Shown: positions 1-6,237 of the stretch, piece after piece
Layout: the number at the start of each line of letters is the position of its first letter
Numbering within the stretch: position 1 is the first letter of the stretch
Assembly (NCBI GenBank): GCA_041609895.1
Contig: JBFIPX010000110.1
Location: 1-10,385 of the forward strand
Direction: 5' to 3'
DNA length: 10,385 bases
Source of the DNA: JAHHLP01 sp041609895
Lineage (GTDB): Bacteria; Bacteroidota; Rhodothermia; Rhodothermales; JABDKH01
Notes under the pieces: model-generated
What the model was told of the DNA's origin: nothing
The model's database searches: none
The model's input: the letters and a program-made list of their open reading frames with translations, nothing else
Made by a program: the position numbers and the translations under genes

Positions 1-1178
1 CGGTAGGGTATTCCGGCTCGGCGAAGTGCTTCCTCGATAGACCGGCTTTGAGCATTGGTTCTATATAGCACGGCGCAATCGCGGTAATGGTGACCGCGTA
101 CATAGATGTCGCGTATTCGGCGCTCGATCTTCTGCGCCTCATCCTTTTCGGAGATTGCCTCCATGAGGATGACATCCTCTCCCTCGTCATTTTGGGTCCA
201 GAGCGATTTCTCAAGGCGTTTGTCATTGTTCTTGATGATCGAGTCGGCAAGGCGCAAGATCTTCTCAGTCGATCGATAGTTCTGCTCCAGCCTCAGAACT
301 TGCGCCTCCTTGTAATCCTTCTGAAACGACAGGATGTTGCCGATATCGGCGCCTCGAAACGCGTAGATGCTTTGTGCATCGTCGCCAACCACGCAGATGT
401 TCTTGTGCCGAGCGGCCAGCAGTTTGGTCAGCTGGTACTGCGCCTGGTTGGTGTCCTGATACTCATCGATATGGACGTAGCGCCACCGCGACTGGTACCT
501 TTCGAGCGTCTCGGCATCCTTACGAAAGAGCTCGAGCGGCTTGAGGAGCAGGTCGTCAAAGTCCATTGCGTTCGAACGATGCAGGGTCTCGATGTAGGGC
601 TGATACAGCTGCGCGGCCTTCTCCTGCTGGGGCGACATCGCGAGGCGGGCAAATTCCGATGGCGAGATCATCTGGGTCTTTGCTTCCGATATCATCGATC
701 GAATCGCGCGTACCGGGTGTTGCCTCGGATCGATGTTGTACTGGTCCATCAACCCGCGGAAGATGCGATCCTGATCGTCCGTATCGTAGATCGTGTAGTC
801 CGAGGTGAAGTTGAGCTTCTCCGCCTCGCGGCGGAGGATGCGCGCAAAGATCGAATGGAAGGTGCCCATCCAGATGCCAGCCGCATGCTCGGCGCCTAAG
901 AGCTGTTGGATCCGCCGCTTCATCTCCCGGGCCGCCTTATTGGTGAACGTCAGGGCGAGGATATGGAAAGGTTGCGCGTGGCCCGTGGCGATCAGATAGG
1001 CAACGCGGTGTGTGAGGACACGCGTCTTGCCGGAGCCCGGACCGGCCACGATGAGCGCGGGCCCTTCGGTAGTGGTGACCGCCTCACGTTGCGCCTCATT
1101 TAGACCGTCGACGATCTCCGATGCTCGATCCATGCTATCGGTACGGGGCTCGTCGGCAATGAGTTCGATCTGCCGCAT
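1..1178 (-). CDS. UvrD/PcrA/Rep-family superfamily 1 DNA helicase, N-terminal part (gene runs off the left edge)
   Basis: ATP-dependent 3'-5' helicase of the type used in nucleotide excision repair, mismatch repair and clearing of recombination intermediates. The minus strand is open for about 392 codons from ATG 1178 to the window edge, roughly half of a usual family member. Helicase motifs appear in order: Q-motif LNEAQ (about residue 26), Walker A AGPGSGKT (45-52), motif Ia TFTNKAA (77-83), motif Ib GTFHS (105-109), Walker B DEYQD (238-242), motif III GDDAQSIYAFRGA (265-277) and motif IV QNYRST (299-304). No residue expected in these motifs is missing. The C-terminal 2A/2B domains lie outside the window, so UvrD, PcrA and Rep cannot be told apart. 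The start is uncertain: ATG 1178 and ATG 1133 are both in frame and neither has a clear ribosome binding site. Family is secure; the exact symbol is not. Confidence 0.95.
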   Translation of the reverse strand, partial: MRQIELIADEPRTDSMDRASEIVDGLNEAQREAVTTTEGPALIVAGPGSGKTRVLTHRVAYLIATGHAQPFHILALTFTNKAAREMKRRIQQLLGAEHAAGIWMGTFHSIFARILRREAEKLNFTSDYTIYDTDDQDRIFRGLMDQYNIDPRQHPVRAIRSMISEAKTQMISPSEFARLAMSPQQEKAAQLYQPYIETLHRSNAMDFDDLLLKPLELFRKDAETLERYQSRWRYVHIDEYQDTNQAQYQLTKLLAARHKNICVVGDDAQSIYAFRGADIGNILSFQKDYKEAQVLRLEQNYRSTEKILRLADSIIKNNDKRLEKSLWTQNDEGEDVILMEAISEKDEAQKIERRIRDIYVRGHHYRDCAVLYRTNAQSRSIEEALRRAGIPY

Positions 1179-1469
1179 CTGATGGGTTTATTGTAACGGA
1201 TTATGGTGGAGGACAGGCGCCTCTTCGGCGGGGCGCGCCGGTTTGAGCGGCCGCTGTGCTTGCAGATGTCGGGCGGCGTCACCGGCCTCGATCTGCGGGT
1301 CGGCGCTTATCGTGGACCGGCCAGATGGGGGACTTTGAAGATAGGGATTCGTTCCGACGGACTCGACCGGCGGTCGTGAATTTCGGTTGACCCCGCTGGT
1401 CGTCAGGTGCAATAGTCGTAATGCCCGTGGAGACAGCGTCCATCGGACGCCTGCCCAGTTATCTCGACA

Positions 1470-1499
1470 CGATGGATCCCGGATCGAGTCCGGGATGAC
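1470..1499 (-). repeat. Single palindromic repeat unit (copy A)
   Basis: A perfect 8-bp inverted repeat, ATCCCGGA (1476-1483) and TCCGGGAT (1489-1496), encloses a 5-base loop TCGAG. Read on the minus strand the unit has the frame GTCAT-stem-loop-stem-ATCCAT. The left hairpins of the two larger copies at 1510-1589 and 4721-4797 share this frame. Loop and stem sequences differ from those copies, but pairing is kept. Confidence 0.75.
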
Positions 1500-1509
1500 C
1501 AAGAAGGCC

Positions 1510-1589
1510 GTCATGGCCGCGGAAACGGCCATCCATGTGGATCGCGCGGCTCCAACCTCCCATAAATCCAGGGGCTACGCCGGGATGAC
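1510..1589 (+). repeat. Composite palindromic repeat, about 80 bp (copy B)
   Basis: The element is bounded by GTCAT on the left and ATGAC on the right. Its left arm is a perfect 7-bp hairpin, ATGGCCG (1513-1519) and CGGCCAT (1526-1532), with loop CGGAAA, followed by ATCCAT. Its right arm, 1566-1589, is an imperfect hairpin ending in GCCGGGATGAC. It aligns with the reverse complement of 4721-4797: 24 of the first 28 bases match, and the last 11 are identical. It ends 8 bases before the hydrolase stop codon complement, so it would lie in that transcript's 3' end and may also act as a terminator; that role is inferred. Confidence 0.8.
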
Positions 1590-1597
1590 GCTGACCA

Positions 1598-2863
1598 CTA
1601 CTCACCTATTGGCCGCCAGCCGGATTGCTTCACCTTCTCAACCACGTGCTCCGCAGACCACTTCGAATGAGAGGTCCCACGCGCCTCGTCAATCCAGAAC
1701 TTGCCCAGCAGAATGAACACCGCCGCGCACTCAGCGTGCTTTCCAAAGTCGCCGGTAACCAAATCCACGCGAGATGCCGGCGCCCCATTCGCAAGAAACG
1801 AAGACAGAGCGGTTGTTGAGTTTTCGACTGGAATCAACTCGTCCTGCTCGCAATGATACAGACGCGTTCGCGTTGCCGGCGTCCACGTCAGTAGCGTGTT
1901 CTCTTCCAAACGCTGGCGCCACGGGAAGCTCCCGTCTGTCAGGATGCTGGAGACAAACTCCTCGCGCAGGATCCGCTTCGGAACGTCCGGCAGGGCGGCA
2001 TCGATCTCTCCCCCCGATCGGGTTCCATCGAAGAGTGGCGGGATCGTCTGATCGAAGGGTGCCACGAGATAGTCCGATGGACTTGCTGCGAGGTCGTACA
2101 CCGCATCATACGCCAGGAGGGTGTACGGCAGAAAAAATGGCGCCGGATACGGATCGTCCCGCGCCAGCAGGTCGACCATCTCCCCGGCCAGGTCAAACGG
2201 TGCCGCCATCGGCGAAGACGCTCCGAGAGTGAACTCGTCCGAGTGACTCGCCTCGATACGCCGTTGTGCCGCCGCAGTGGCGTACCCTCCTTCGGAATAT
2301 CCGAGCAAGTACACTTCCGACTCGAGAGAAATGCCTTGGCGCCCAGCGTAGTTACGTGCCGCCCTCAGCGCATCCACGACGGCAGAGGCTAGTGACTCTG
2401 CATGAACGAATGGGTGCAACCCCTCGGATTCGCCTAGACCGAGGTAGTCAGGCATAACCGCCAGGTAGCCGGTCGTTGCAAAGATTACCGCAACCAGCGC
2501 CTCCGGCATATCCAGCCCGCGAACCGATGCGACATCTGTCTTGCGGACCACCGTCCCATGCTGATAACTCACAATCGCGAGGGGTCCATCGATTTCAACC
2601 GGCCGTGCGAGCAGCGCTGAAGCTGTCGTAGTCACCCTGTCAGGTCCGATCGTGCGATACGTGATGCGCAACAGCTCCACCGGACTCTGCGCCGTGATGG
2701 GGATGCCAAACGACTCAATGCGATCTACAGACGCTACCTCGATACGTTCGTCGCCAAGCAGTGCCCCCCGCGCCTCTGGATCCTCTATCAACGGGTTGTC
2801 GCCCGAACAACCGAGCGCCGCAAACATGAGAGCCAACGGAAATAGGCGAGATCGCAGTATCAA
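1598..2863 (-). CDS. Predicted lipoprotein alpha/beta-hydrolase (secretory lipase/esterase-like)
   Basis: Probable serine esterase or lipase attached to the envelope by a lipid anchor; the substrate is unknown. From TTG 2863 the protein has 421 residues. It opens with a short basic stretch, a hydrophobic core and the lipobox-like AALGC, giving a lipidated Cys19. The nucleophile elbow GYSEGG puts the catalytic serine at residue 190. The likely acid is Asp341 in CEQDELIPVENS and the likely histidine is His376 in GKHAECA, the usual Ser-Asp-His order. YQHGT near residue 100 fits an oxyanion-hole strand. I chose TTG because GGAGG lies 8 bases upstream and the signal peptide begins exactly there. 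The frame stays open to ATG 3010, but those extra 49 codons would precede the signal peptide and run into the nupC promoter region. Catalytic class is well supported; true lipase activity is a guess. Confidence 0.85.
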   Translation of the reverse strand: MILRSRLFPLALMFAALGCSGDNPLIEDPEARGALLGDERIEVASVDRIESFGIPITAQSPVELLRITYRTIGPDRVTTTASALLARPVEIDGPLAIVSYQHGTVVRKTDVASVRGLDMPEALVAVIFATTGYLAVMPDYLGLGESEGLHPFVHAESLASAVVDALRAARNYAGRQGISLESEVYLLGYSEGGYATAAAQRRIEASHSDEFTLGASSPMAAPFDLAGEMVDLLARDDPYPAPFFLPYTLLAYDAVYDLAASPSDYLVAPFDQTIPPLFDGTRSGGEIDAALPDVPKRILREEFVSSILTDGSFPWRQRLEENTLLTWTPATRTRLYHCEQDELIPVENSTTALSSFLANGAPASRVDLVTGDFGKHAECAAVFILLGKFWIDEARGTSHSKWSAEHVVEKVKQSGWRPIGE

Positions 2864-2871
2864 TTGTCGGG

Positions 2872-2876
2872 CCTCC
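2872..2876 (-). promoter_or_regulatory. Strong Shine-Dalgarno that fixes the TTG start of the hydrolase
   Basis: GGAGG on the minus strand lies 8 bases before TTG 2863. It is the clearest ribosome binding site in the window, as most other genes here have weak or no complementarity to the 16S rRNA tail. Together with the signal peptide it decides the start. Confidence 0.7.
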
Positions 2877-2926
2877 AGACGTATATCCAAGTCGGCTAGC
2901 GAGCGGGGTGGTTGTACTTGTTCGTG

Positions 2927-2961
2927 GGGGTACCCTGTTCCGAAGGCCGTCTCGGTACCCC
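2927..2961. promoter_or_regulatory. Inverted repeat in the divergent hydrolase/nupC control region
   Basis: GGGGTACC (2927-2934) and GGTACCCC (2954-2961) form perfect 8-bp arms separated by 19 bases, and each arm contains the palindrome GGTACC. The pair lies between two divergent starts, 63-98 bases from the TTG of the hydrolase and about 91-126 bases from the ATG of the transporter gene. It could be a paired operator or a hairpin in a leader transcript. No regulator gene is nearby to suggest which. Confidence 0.4.
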
Positions 2962-2982
2962 ATGAAATCGGCAAAGACGTTG

Positions 2983-2990
2983 TATATTTT
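2983..2990 (+). promoter_or_regulatory. Candidate -7 box for the nucleoside transporter gene
   Basis: TATATTTT matches TAnnTTTG, the Bacteroidota-type -7 element, at all but the last position. It sits 62 bases upstream of the transporter ATG. I cannot find a TTG-type -33 element at the expected distance, so this is only a candidate. Confidence 0.3.
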
Positions 2991-3052
2991 CGACCGCCGG
3001 CGCGACGCACATCAATCCTCCCTCCACGACCCTTCAGGCAACGGCCAAACTC

Positions 3053-4669
3053 ATGAACTTGATCAGTGTGCTCGGCTTACTGGCACTGCTCGGAATCGGC
3101 TGGGCGATGTCGTACCACCGTCGACAGGTCAAGCTCCGACCTATCATTTGGGGGCTCGGCCTTCAGTTTGTCCTTGCACTGATCATCCTGCGGGACGACG
3201 TATGGAGTTTCGTCGGCATGGTGCTCCTCGGGTTGCTGATTGTCGCGTACCTCCTGCGACCCGAGGGCGACGAGTCCAACTGGCCTGTTCTTGCGGCATC
3301 TTTGCTGGGCGCGATTTGCGTAGGGGGCCTGCTGACCTTTGTCCCGTCCAACGTGCTCGGCATTGCATGGCTGGTTCTCGTGGCCCTGGCACTCGTCAAC
3401 TCACGTGTGAAAGTGTTCGAGTCAGCTCAGAAGTTCGCATCGGCAGCGATCGTTGCTTCCGGGATCGCGTGGCTGATCGCCAACGAACTCAACGGGCGCG
3501 TCATCTTCACGTCGTTCAGTGAAGGTGTAGCCGAGTTTCTCAACCTGTCTGATTACGGCGCTCAGTTCCTCTTCGGGAATCTTGCTGATGCCCAGTACTT
3601 CTTTCCGGGACCCGATGGCGGCTGGCCAGGCTTCGGTTTCCTGTTCGCCTTCAAGGTACTGCCGACGATCATATTCTTTGGCGGCTTCATGGGCGTCCTG
3701 TATTACCTGGGCATCATGCAAAAGGTAGTGGATGCTTTCAGCCGTTTCATGCGCTGGACGATCGGAACGAGCGGGGCGGAAACGCTGTCGTGCAGCGCCA
3801 ACGTATTCGTCGGTCAGACTGAAGCGCCTCTTCTAATCCGGCCCTTCCTGATGGGGATGACCAAGTCCGAACTGACGACCATCATGGTTGGCGGCTTCGC
3901 AACGATCGCCGGCGGCGTTCTCGCGGGCTATATAGCGATGGGGGTACCAGCAGGCCATCTGGTTGCGGCCACTGTGATGTCGGCGCCGGCGGCTCTCGTC
4001 ATCGGCAAGATCATTTACCCGGAGCTCGAGCATTCAGAAACCGCGGGAGACGTCTCGCTGCCAGACATTCCGGTCGGAGGAAACGCGATAGAGGCAGCAA
4101 CCAATGGCATCACGGATGGACTCAAGCTCGCCGTGAACGTTGGAGCCATGCTCCTCGGATTCATCGCCCTGATCGCCGTGATCGACGTCCTGCTCAACTT
4201 CCTCGACTCTGTCATCGATGGCAAGATCCTTGGGGGGGAGATCAGGGAGTACAGAACCGACGGGATGTCGCCGGTAGGCAGCGAATACGAGGGCATCTTT
4301 CCGGGCTCGCTTCAGACGCTCTTCGGAACGGTGCTTCGCCCGCTGGCCTGGCTGATCGGCGTACCGTGGTCGGATGCCGCGGCGGTGGGCAACCTTCTCG
4401 GTATCAAGCTCTCGTTAAACGAGTTTGTGTCGTTCGGGACGCTGGGTAGCTACATACAGGCTGGTCAGCTGAGCGATCGGGCAATCATAATCGCGACATA
4501 CGCCCTGTGCGGCTTTGCCAATTTCTCCTCAATCGGTATCCAGATTGGTGGCATCAGCGCGCTGGCGCCAGAGCGGCGGTCGGACCTTGCCCAGGTGGGG
4601 TTGAAGGCGATGTTCGGTGGGGCGTTGGCGTCCTGGCTGACGGCGACGATCGCGGGGATGTTGCTGTAA
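3053..4669 (+). CDS. Concentrative nucleoside transporter (CNT/NupC family) with extra N-terminal-half membrane block
   Basis: Inner-membrane symporter that takes up nucleosides with Na+ or H+. Family signatures are GQTEAPL (254-260) in the first re-entrant hairpin, GIKLSLNEFVSF (450-461) and FANFSSIGIQIGG (488-500). Residues matching the uridine-binding set of the Vibrio cholerae CNT are present: Gln255, Thr256, Glu257, Glu457, Asn490 and Ser493. At 538 residues it is well above the roughly 400 of E. coli NupC. Most of the surplus lies at about 48-147, between a normal second helix ending LQFVLALIIL and the usual segment GRVIFTSFSEGVAEFLN; it looks like four more hydrophobic helices. A smaller polar insertion lies near 386-412. 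The gene stands alone on the plus strand, divergent from the hydrolase. There is no strong ribosome binding site. Transport class is secure; ion and nucleoside preference cannot be read from the sequence. Confidence 0.93.
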   Translation: MNLISVLGLLALLGIGWAMSYHRRQVKLRPIIWGLGLQFVLALIILRDDVWSFVGMVLLGLLIVAYLLRPEGDESNWPVLAASLLGAICVGGLLTFVPSNVLGIAWLVLVALALVNSRVKVFESAQKFASAAIVASGIAWLIANELNGRVIFTSFSEGVAEFLNLSDYGAQFLFGNLADAQYFFPGPDGGWPGFGFLFAFKVLPTIIFFGGFMGVLYYLGIMQKVVDAFSRFMRWTIGTSGAETLSCSANVFVGQTEAPLLIRPFLMGMTKSELTTIMVGGFATIAGGVLAGYIAMGVPAGHLVAATVMSAPAALVIGKIIYPELEHSETAGDVSLPDIPVGGNAIEAATNGITDGLKLAVNVGAMLLGFIALIAVIDVLLNFLDSVIDGKILGGEIREYRTDGMSPVGSEYEGIFPGSLQTLFGTVLRPLAWLIGVPWSDAAAVGNLLGIKLSLNEFVSFGTLGSYIQAGQLSDRAIIIATYALCGFANFSSIGIQIGGISALAPERRSDLAQVGLKAMFGGALASWLTATIAGMLL

Positions 4670-4802
4670 GGTGAACGTCGTCCCCGCGTGGATGGCCGAC
4701 TGCTCGAGCATGACGAAGTCGTCATCCCGGCCACCCTCTCCCGCGAATGCAGGCTCTGAGCCAGGACCCGATGGATGCCCGTTTCCACGGGCATGACAGA
4801 GG
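4670..4802. other. Convergent intergenic region filled with repeat sequence
   Basis: The transporter and the TonB-domain gene converge on these 133 bases. The main content is the composite repeat at 4721-4797. Bases 4677-4698, beginning GTCGTCCCCGCG and ending TGGATGGCC, resemble a degenerate further unit that has lost one hairpin arm. Paired stems here could end transcription from both sides, but no T-run follows them, so this is a weak inference. Confidence 0.6.
4721..4797 (-). repeat. Composite palindromic repeat, 77 bp (copy C), opposite orientation to copy B
   Basis: Bounded by GTCAT and ATGAC like copy B. On the plus strand its right arm is a perfect 8-bp hairpin, ATGCCCGT (4775-4782) and ACGGGCAT (4787-4794), with loop TTCC. 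Reverse-complemented, it matches copy B at both ends and shares the GGAAA loop core. One G-C pair of the copy B stem is a C-G pair here, so pairing is preserved. The middle of the two copies has diverged and differs by 3 bases in length. Confidence 0.8.
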
Positions 4803-5537
4803 TCAAGAGACCTGAAAATTCAAATCCAGCCGCACCCACGACGGAATGGGATCTGACTTGCCTACTCGGAGAAGATATGCCGGCTGCCAGCGCGCCTCCG
4901 TAACCGCGCGCATCGCGATCGAATCGAGAACCGGATGGACACTTTGTAGAAGCTCTACCGCCACAGGCGCCCCGGCTGTGTCGACTCGCACCTGCATTTT
5001 GACTCGGCCGGTAACCCCGGCCTCGCGCAGGGAGTCCGGGTACGTGATTGGCACGTCGGTCCCCAACCGCTTGGTGGCCCGGGGTTCGCGAAAGTGGCGG
5101 GCGAGGATTCGGTAGCCTTCCTTCTTGTACTGCTCGACGAGGTCATCCGGATTCCGGTTGAAGTTCGCCTCCTCGATGCGAGGTACGACGTGTCGCTCGA
5201 AAAGGGAGTCGACGACTTCCGGCTCATTCCTGAGCACTGGCAGAAGGCTTACCTTCACTGCCCTCGAGAGCTGCCGCGTCGCCGTGTTGCGGTCTCTGGC
5301 CAACGCGAGATTCGCCGAGTATGTAAGGTCTGCGCCCTTCACCTGCATACTTTGCAACGTCTCAAGGTCGCGGAACGCTGCGGTCGTGTCTATACCGGAT
5401 CGCCACCACCGATCGCCGTCTGTCACCCAACCTTCTGGCGGGCCGGATGGAACGTGAGACTCGGGGCGGCATGCGACGAAAGCCAGCACAGCTGTTGTCG
5501 ATGCGATCGCGAGAAGGCGTGTGTATGAGGTGTTCAT
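4803..5537 (-). CDS. Predicted lipoprotein with C-terminal TonB-like domain
   Basis: Envelope protein of 244 residues and unknown role. The N-terminus from ATG 5537 is a signal peptide ending in AFVAC, with Cys23 as the probable lipidated residue. A helical, charged middle region (about 40-160) has no match I recognise. Residues 164-244 resemble a TonB C-terminal domain: YPDSLREAGVTGRVKMQV, then a VDTAG turn, then the helix SIAMRAVTEARWQPA and a final strand. Classical TonB has an inner-membrane helix and a Pro-rich linker that couple to ExbB/ExbD. Neither is present, and no exbB/exbD lies nearby, so an energy-transducer role is unlikely. The frame extends upstream to TTG or ATG starts as far as 5693, which would overlap the preceding gene; the signal peptide argues for 5537. 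A 115-base gap follows the nfeD pair, so it may be the last operon gene or have its own promoter. Confidence 0.8.
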   Translation of the reverse strand: MNTSYTRLLAIASTTAVLAFVACRPESHVPSGPPEGWVTDGDRWWRSGIDTTAAFRDLETLQSMQVKGADLTYSANLALARDRNTATRQLSRAVKVSLLPVLRNEPEVVDSLFERHVVPRIEEANFNRNPDDLVEQYKKEGYRILARHFREPRATKRLGTDVPITYPDSLREAGVTGRVKMQVRVDTAGAPVAVELLQSVHPVLDSIAMRAVTEARWQPAYLLRVGKSDPIPSWVRLDLNFQVS

Positions 5538-5652
5538 CCAATCGGTGGTGTGGGAAGACTGGGACGAGGATGATCCTCTTCGAAAGAGAGGCGCGATCCT
5601 CGATCGGCGTCGCGCCAACAACATCTTGAATATACGAAGCGGACCAGCGGGC

Positions 5653-6234
5653 TCAGGACTCTGGCACCGTATTCTGCGACATCGGCTCAGCAAGACGAAC
5701 GAAATAACGACGCCTATCCATCGCTACGACGCGCACGTCGCTGCCAGCCGCAATAAACTCGCCTTCAGTCGACACCTCGACGCGCTCCCCCTCGATCTCG
5801 ACAACGCCGCCCGGTCTTAACGGGGTCACCGCGACGCCTACCTTCCCGAGGTACCTCCGCCTCTGGTCGCGATCTTCCTCGGCTTTCTCCGGATCACGCT
5901 TGAGCGATGTCGTAAGGACAAAACGGTCCCACGCTCCCGAGGAATACAAGAACCAGAACAAACCGCCGACGGCAATCCCACTACCGCCGATCGCGGCGAG
6001 ACCGCCCATGGTTCCGCCTTCGCTAAAGGCAACGATGATTGCACCCACGACAAGAAGAAGGCCCAGGATACCAATCACGTTGAAACCGGGTATGAGATAT
6101 ACCTCGATCACGATGAGTACAAGACCCACCAAAATCAATGCAATCGGTAGGAATAGATCCACTAGCTCCTGGTCGCCCGCTCTCGCAAGAAATGATAAGT
6201 ACTTAGTGTACGGCGGATGTGCCGTAAGTTTCAT
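5653..6234 (-). CDS. Short NfeD-like membrane protein (helices plus OB-fold domain, no protease domain)
   Basis: Membrane protein of 193 residues of the short NfeD type. Residues about 27-100 form three or four hydrophobic segments, including IVIEVYLIPGFNVIGILG, close to the matching part of the long NfeD just upstream. A charged linker (about 110-128) leads to a C-terminal OB-fold-like domain, GVAVTPLRPGGVVEIEGERV and onward (about 133-184). No ClpP-like domain or catalytic serine is present. Short NfeD proteins are thought to support membrane microdomains or the long NfeD protease; here that is inferred. ATG 6234 lies 3 bases after the TGA of the upstream gene, so translation is probably coupled. 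GTG about 24 codons further in, with GGAG just before it, is an alternative start but with too short a spacing. Confidence 0.85.
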   Translation of the reverse strand: MKLTAHPPYTKYLSFLARAGDQELVDLFLPIALILVGLVLIVIEVYLIPGFNVIGILGLLLVVGAIIVAFSEGGTMGGLAAIGGSGIAVGGLFWFLYSSGAWDRFVLTTSLKRDPEKAEEDRDQRRRYLGKVGVAVTPLRPGGVVEIEGERVEVSTEGEFIAAGSDVRVVAMDRRRYFVRLAEPMSQNTVPES

Positions 6235-6237
6235 CTG

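Larger units (their letters stand above)
1179..1597. other. Intergenic region without a credible gene; repeat-bearing half next to the hydrolase gene
   Basis: These 419 bases separate the start of the helicase gene from the 3' end of the hydrolase gene. The left part (about 1179-1460) should hold the helicase promoter, but I see no convincing -10/-35 or TAnnTTTG pair; TACAAT read on the minus strand just before the start is only a weak -10 candidate. The right part (about 1470-1589) is filled by palindromic repeat units, listed separately. A minus-strand reading frame at 1188-1532 has no family resemblance, and part of it is a translation of the repeat. Confidence 0.75.

Noticed and set aside
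87..899. 270-codon plus-strand open frame
   Set aside because: It is antisense to the helicase gene, whose motifs are intact in the minus frame; the plus translation has no recognisable family feature.
1..1178. RecB-like or defence-system helicase
   Set aside because: Motif content and spacing fit a plain UvrD/PcrA/Rep helicase, and no defence partner gene is visible beside it; the missing C-terminal half leaves a small doubt.
1188..1532. 114-codon minus-strand open frame with peptide VIPDSIRDP
   Set aside because: That peptide is the translation of the palindromic repeat, a familiar source of spurious hypothetical proteins; the rest has no domain-like pattern.
1470..1589. CRISPR array
   Set aside because: The repeats are few, palindromic, in alternating orientation and of unequal spacing; no cas gene is present.
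2864..3010. N-terminal extension of the hydrolase to ATG 3010
   Set aside because: The signal peptide, lipobox and a strong ribosome binding site all place the start at TTG 2863; the extension would cover the divergent promoter region.
2908..3522. 204-codon plus-strand open frame overlapping the transporter gene
   Set aside because: It runs out of frame over the transporter start and encodes no hydrophobic or family pattern, unlike the transporter frame.
4465..4839. 124-codon minus-strand open frame with peptide VMPVETGIH
   Set aside because: Also a repeat translation; it overlaps the ends of both flanking genes in the wrong frame.
5538..5693. N-terminal extension of the TonB-domain protein
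   Set aside because: The added residues are Arg/Ser-rich without a domain, overlap the upstream gene, and would bury a good lipoprotein signal peptide.
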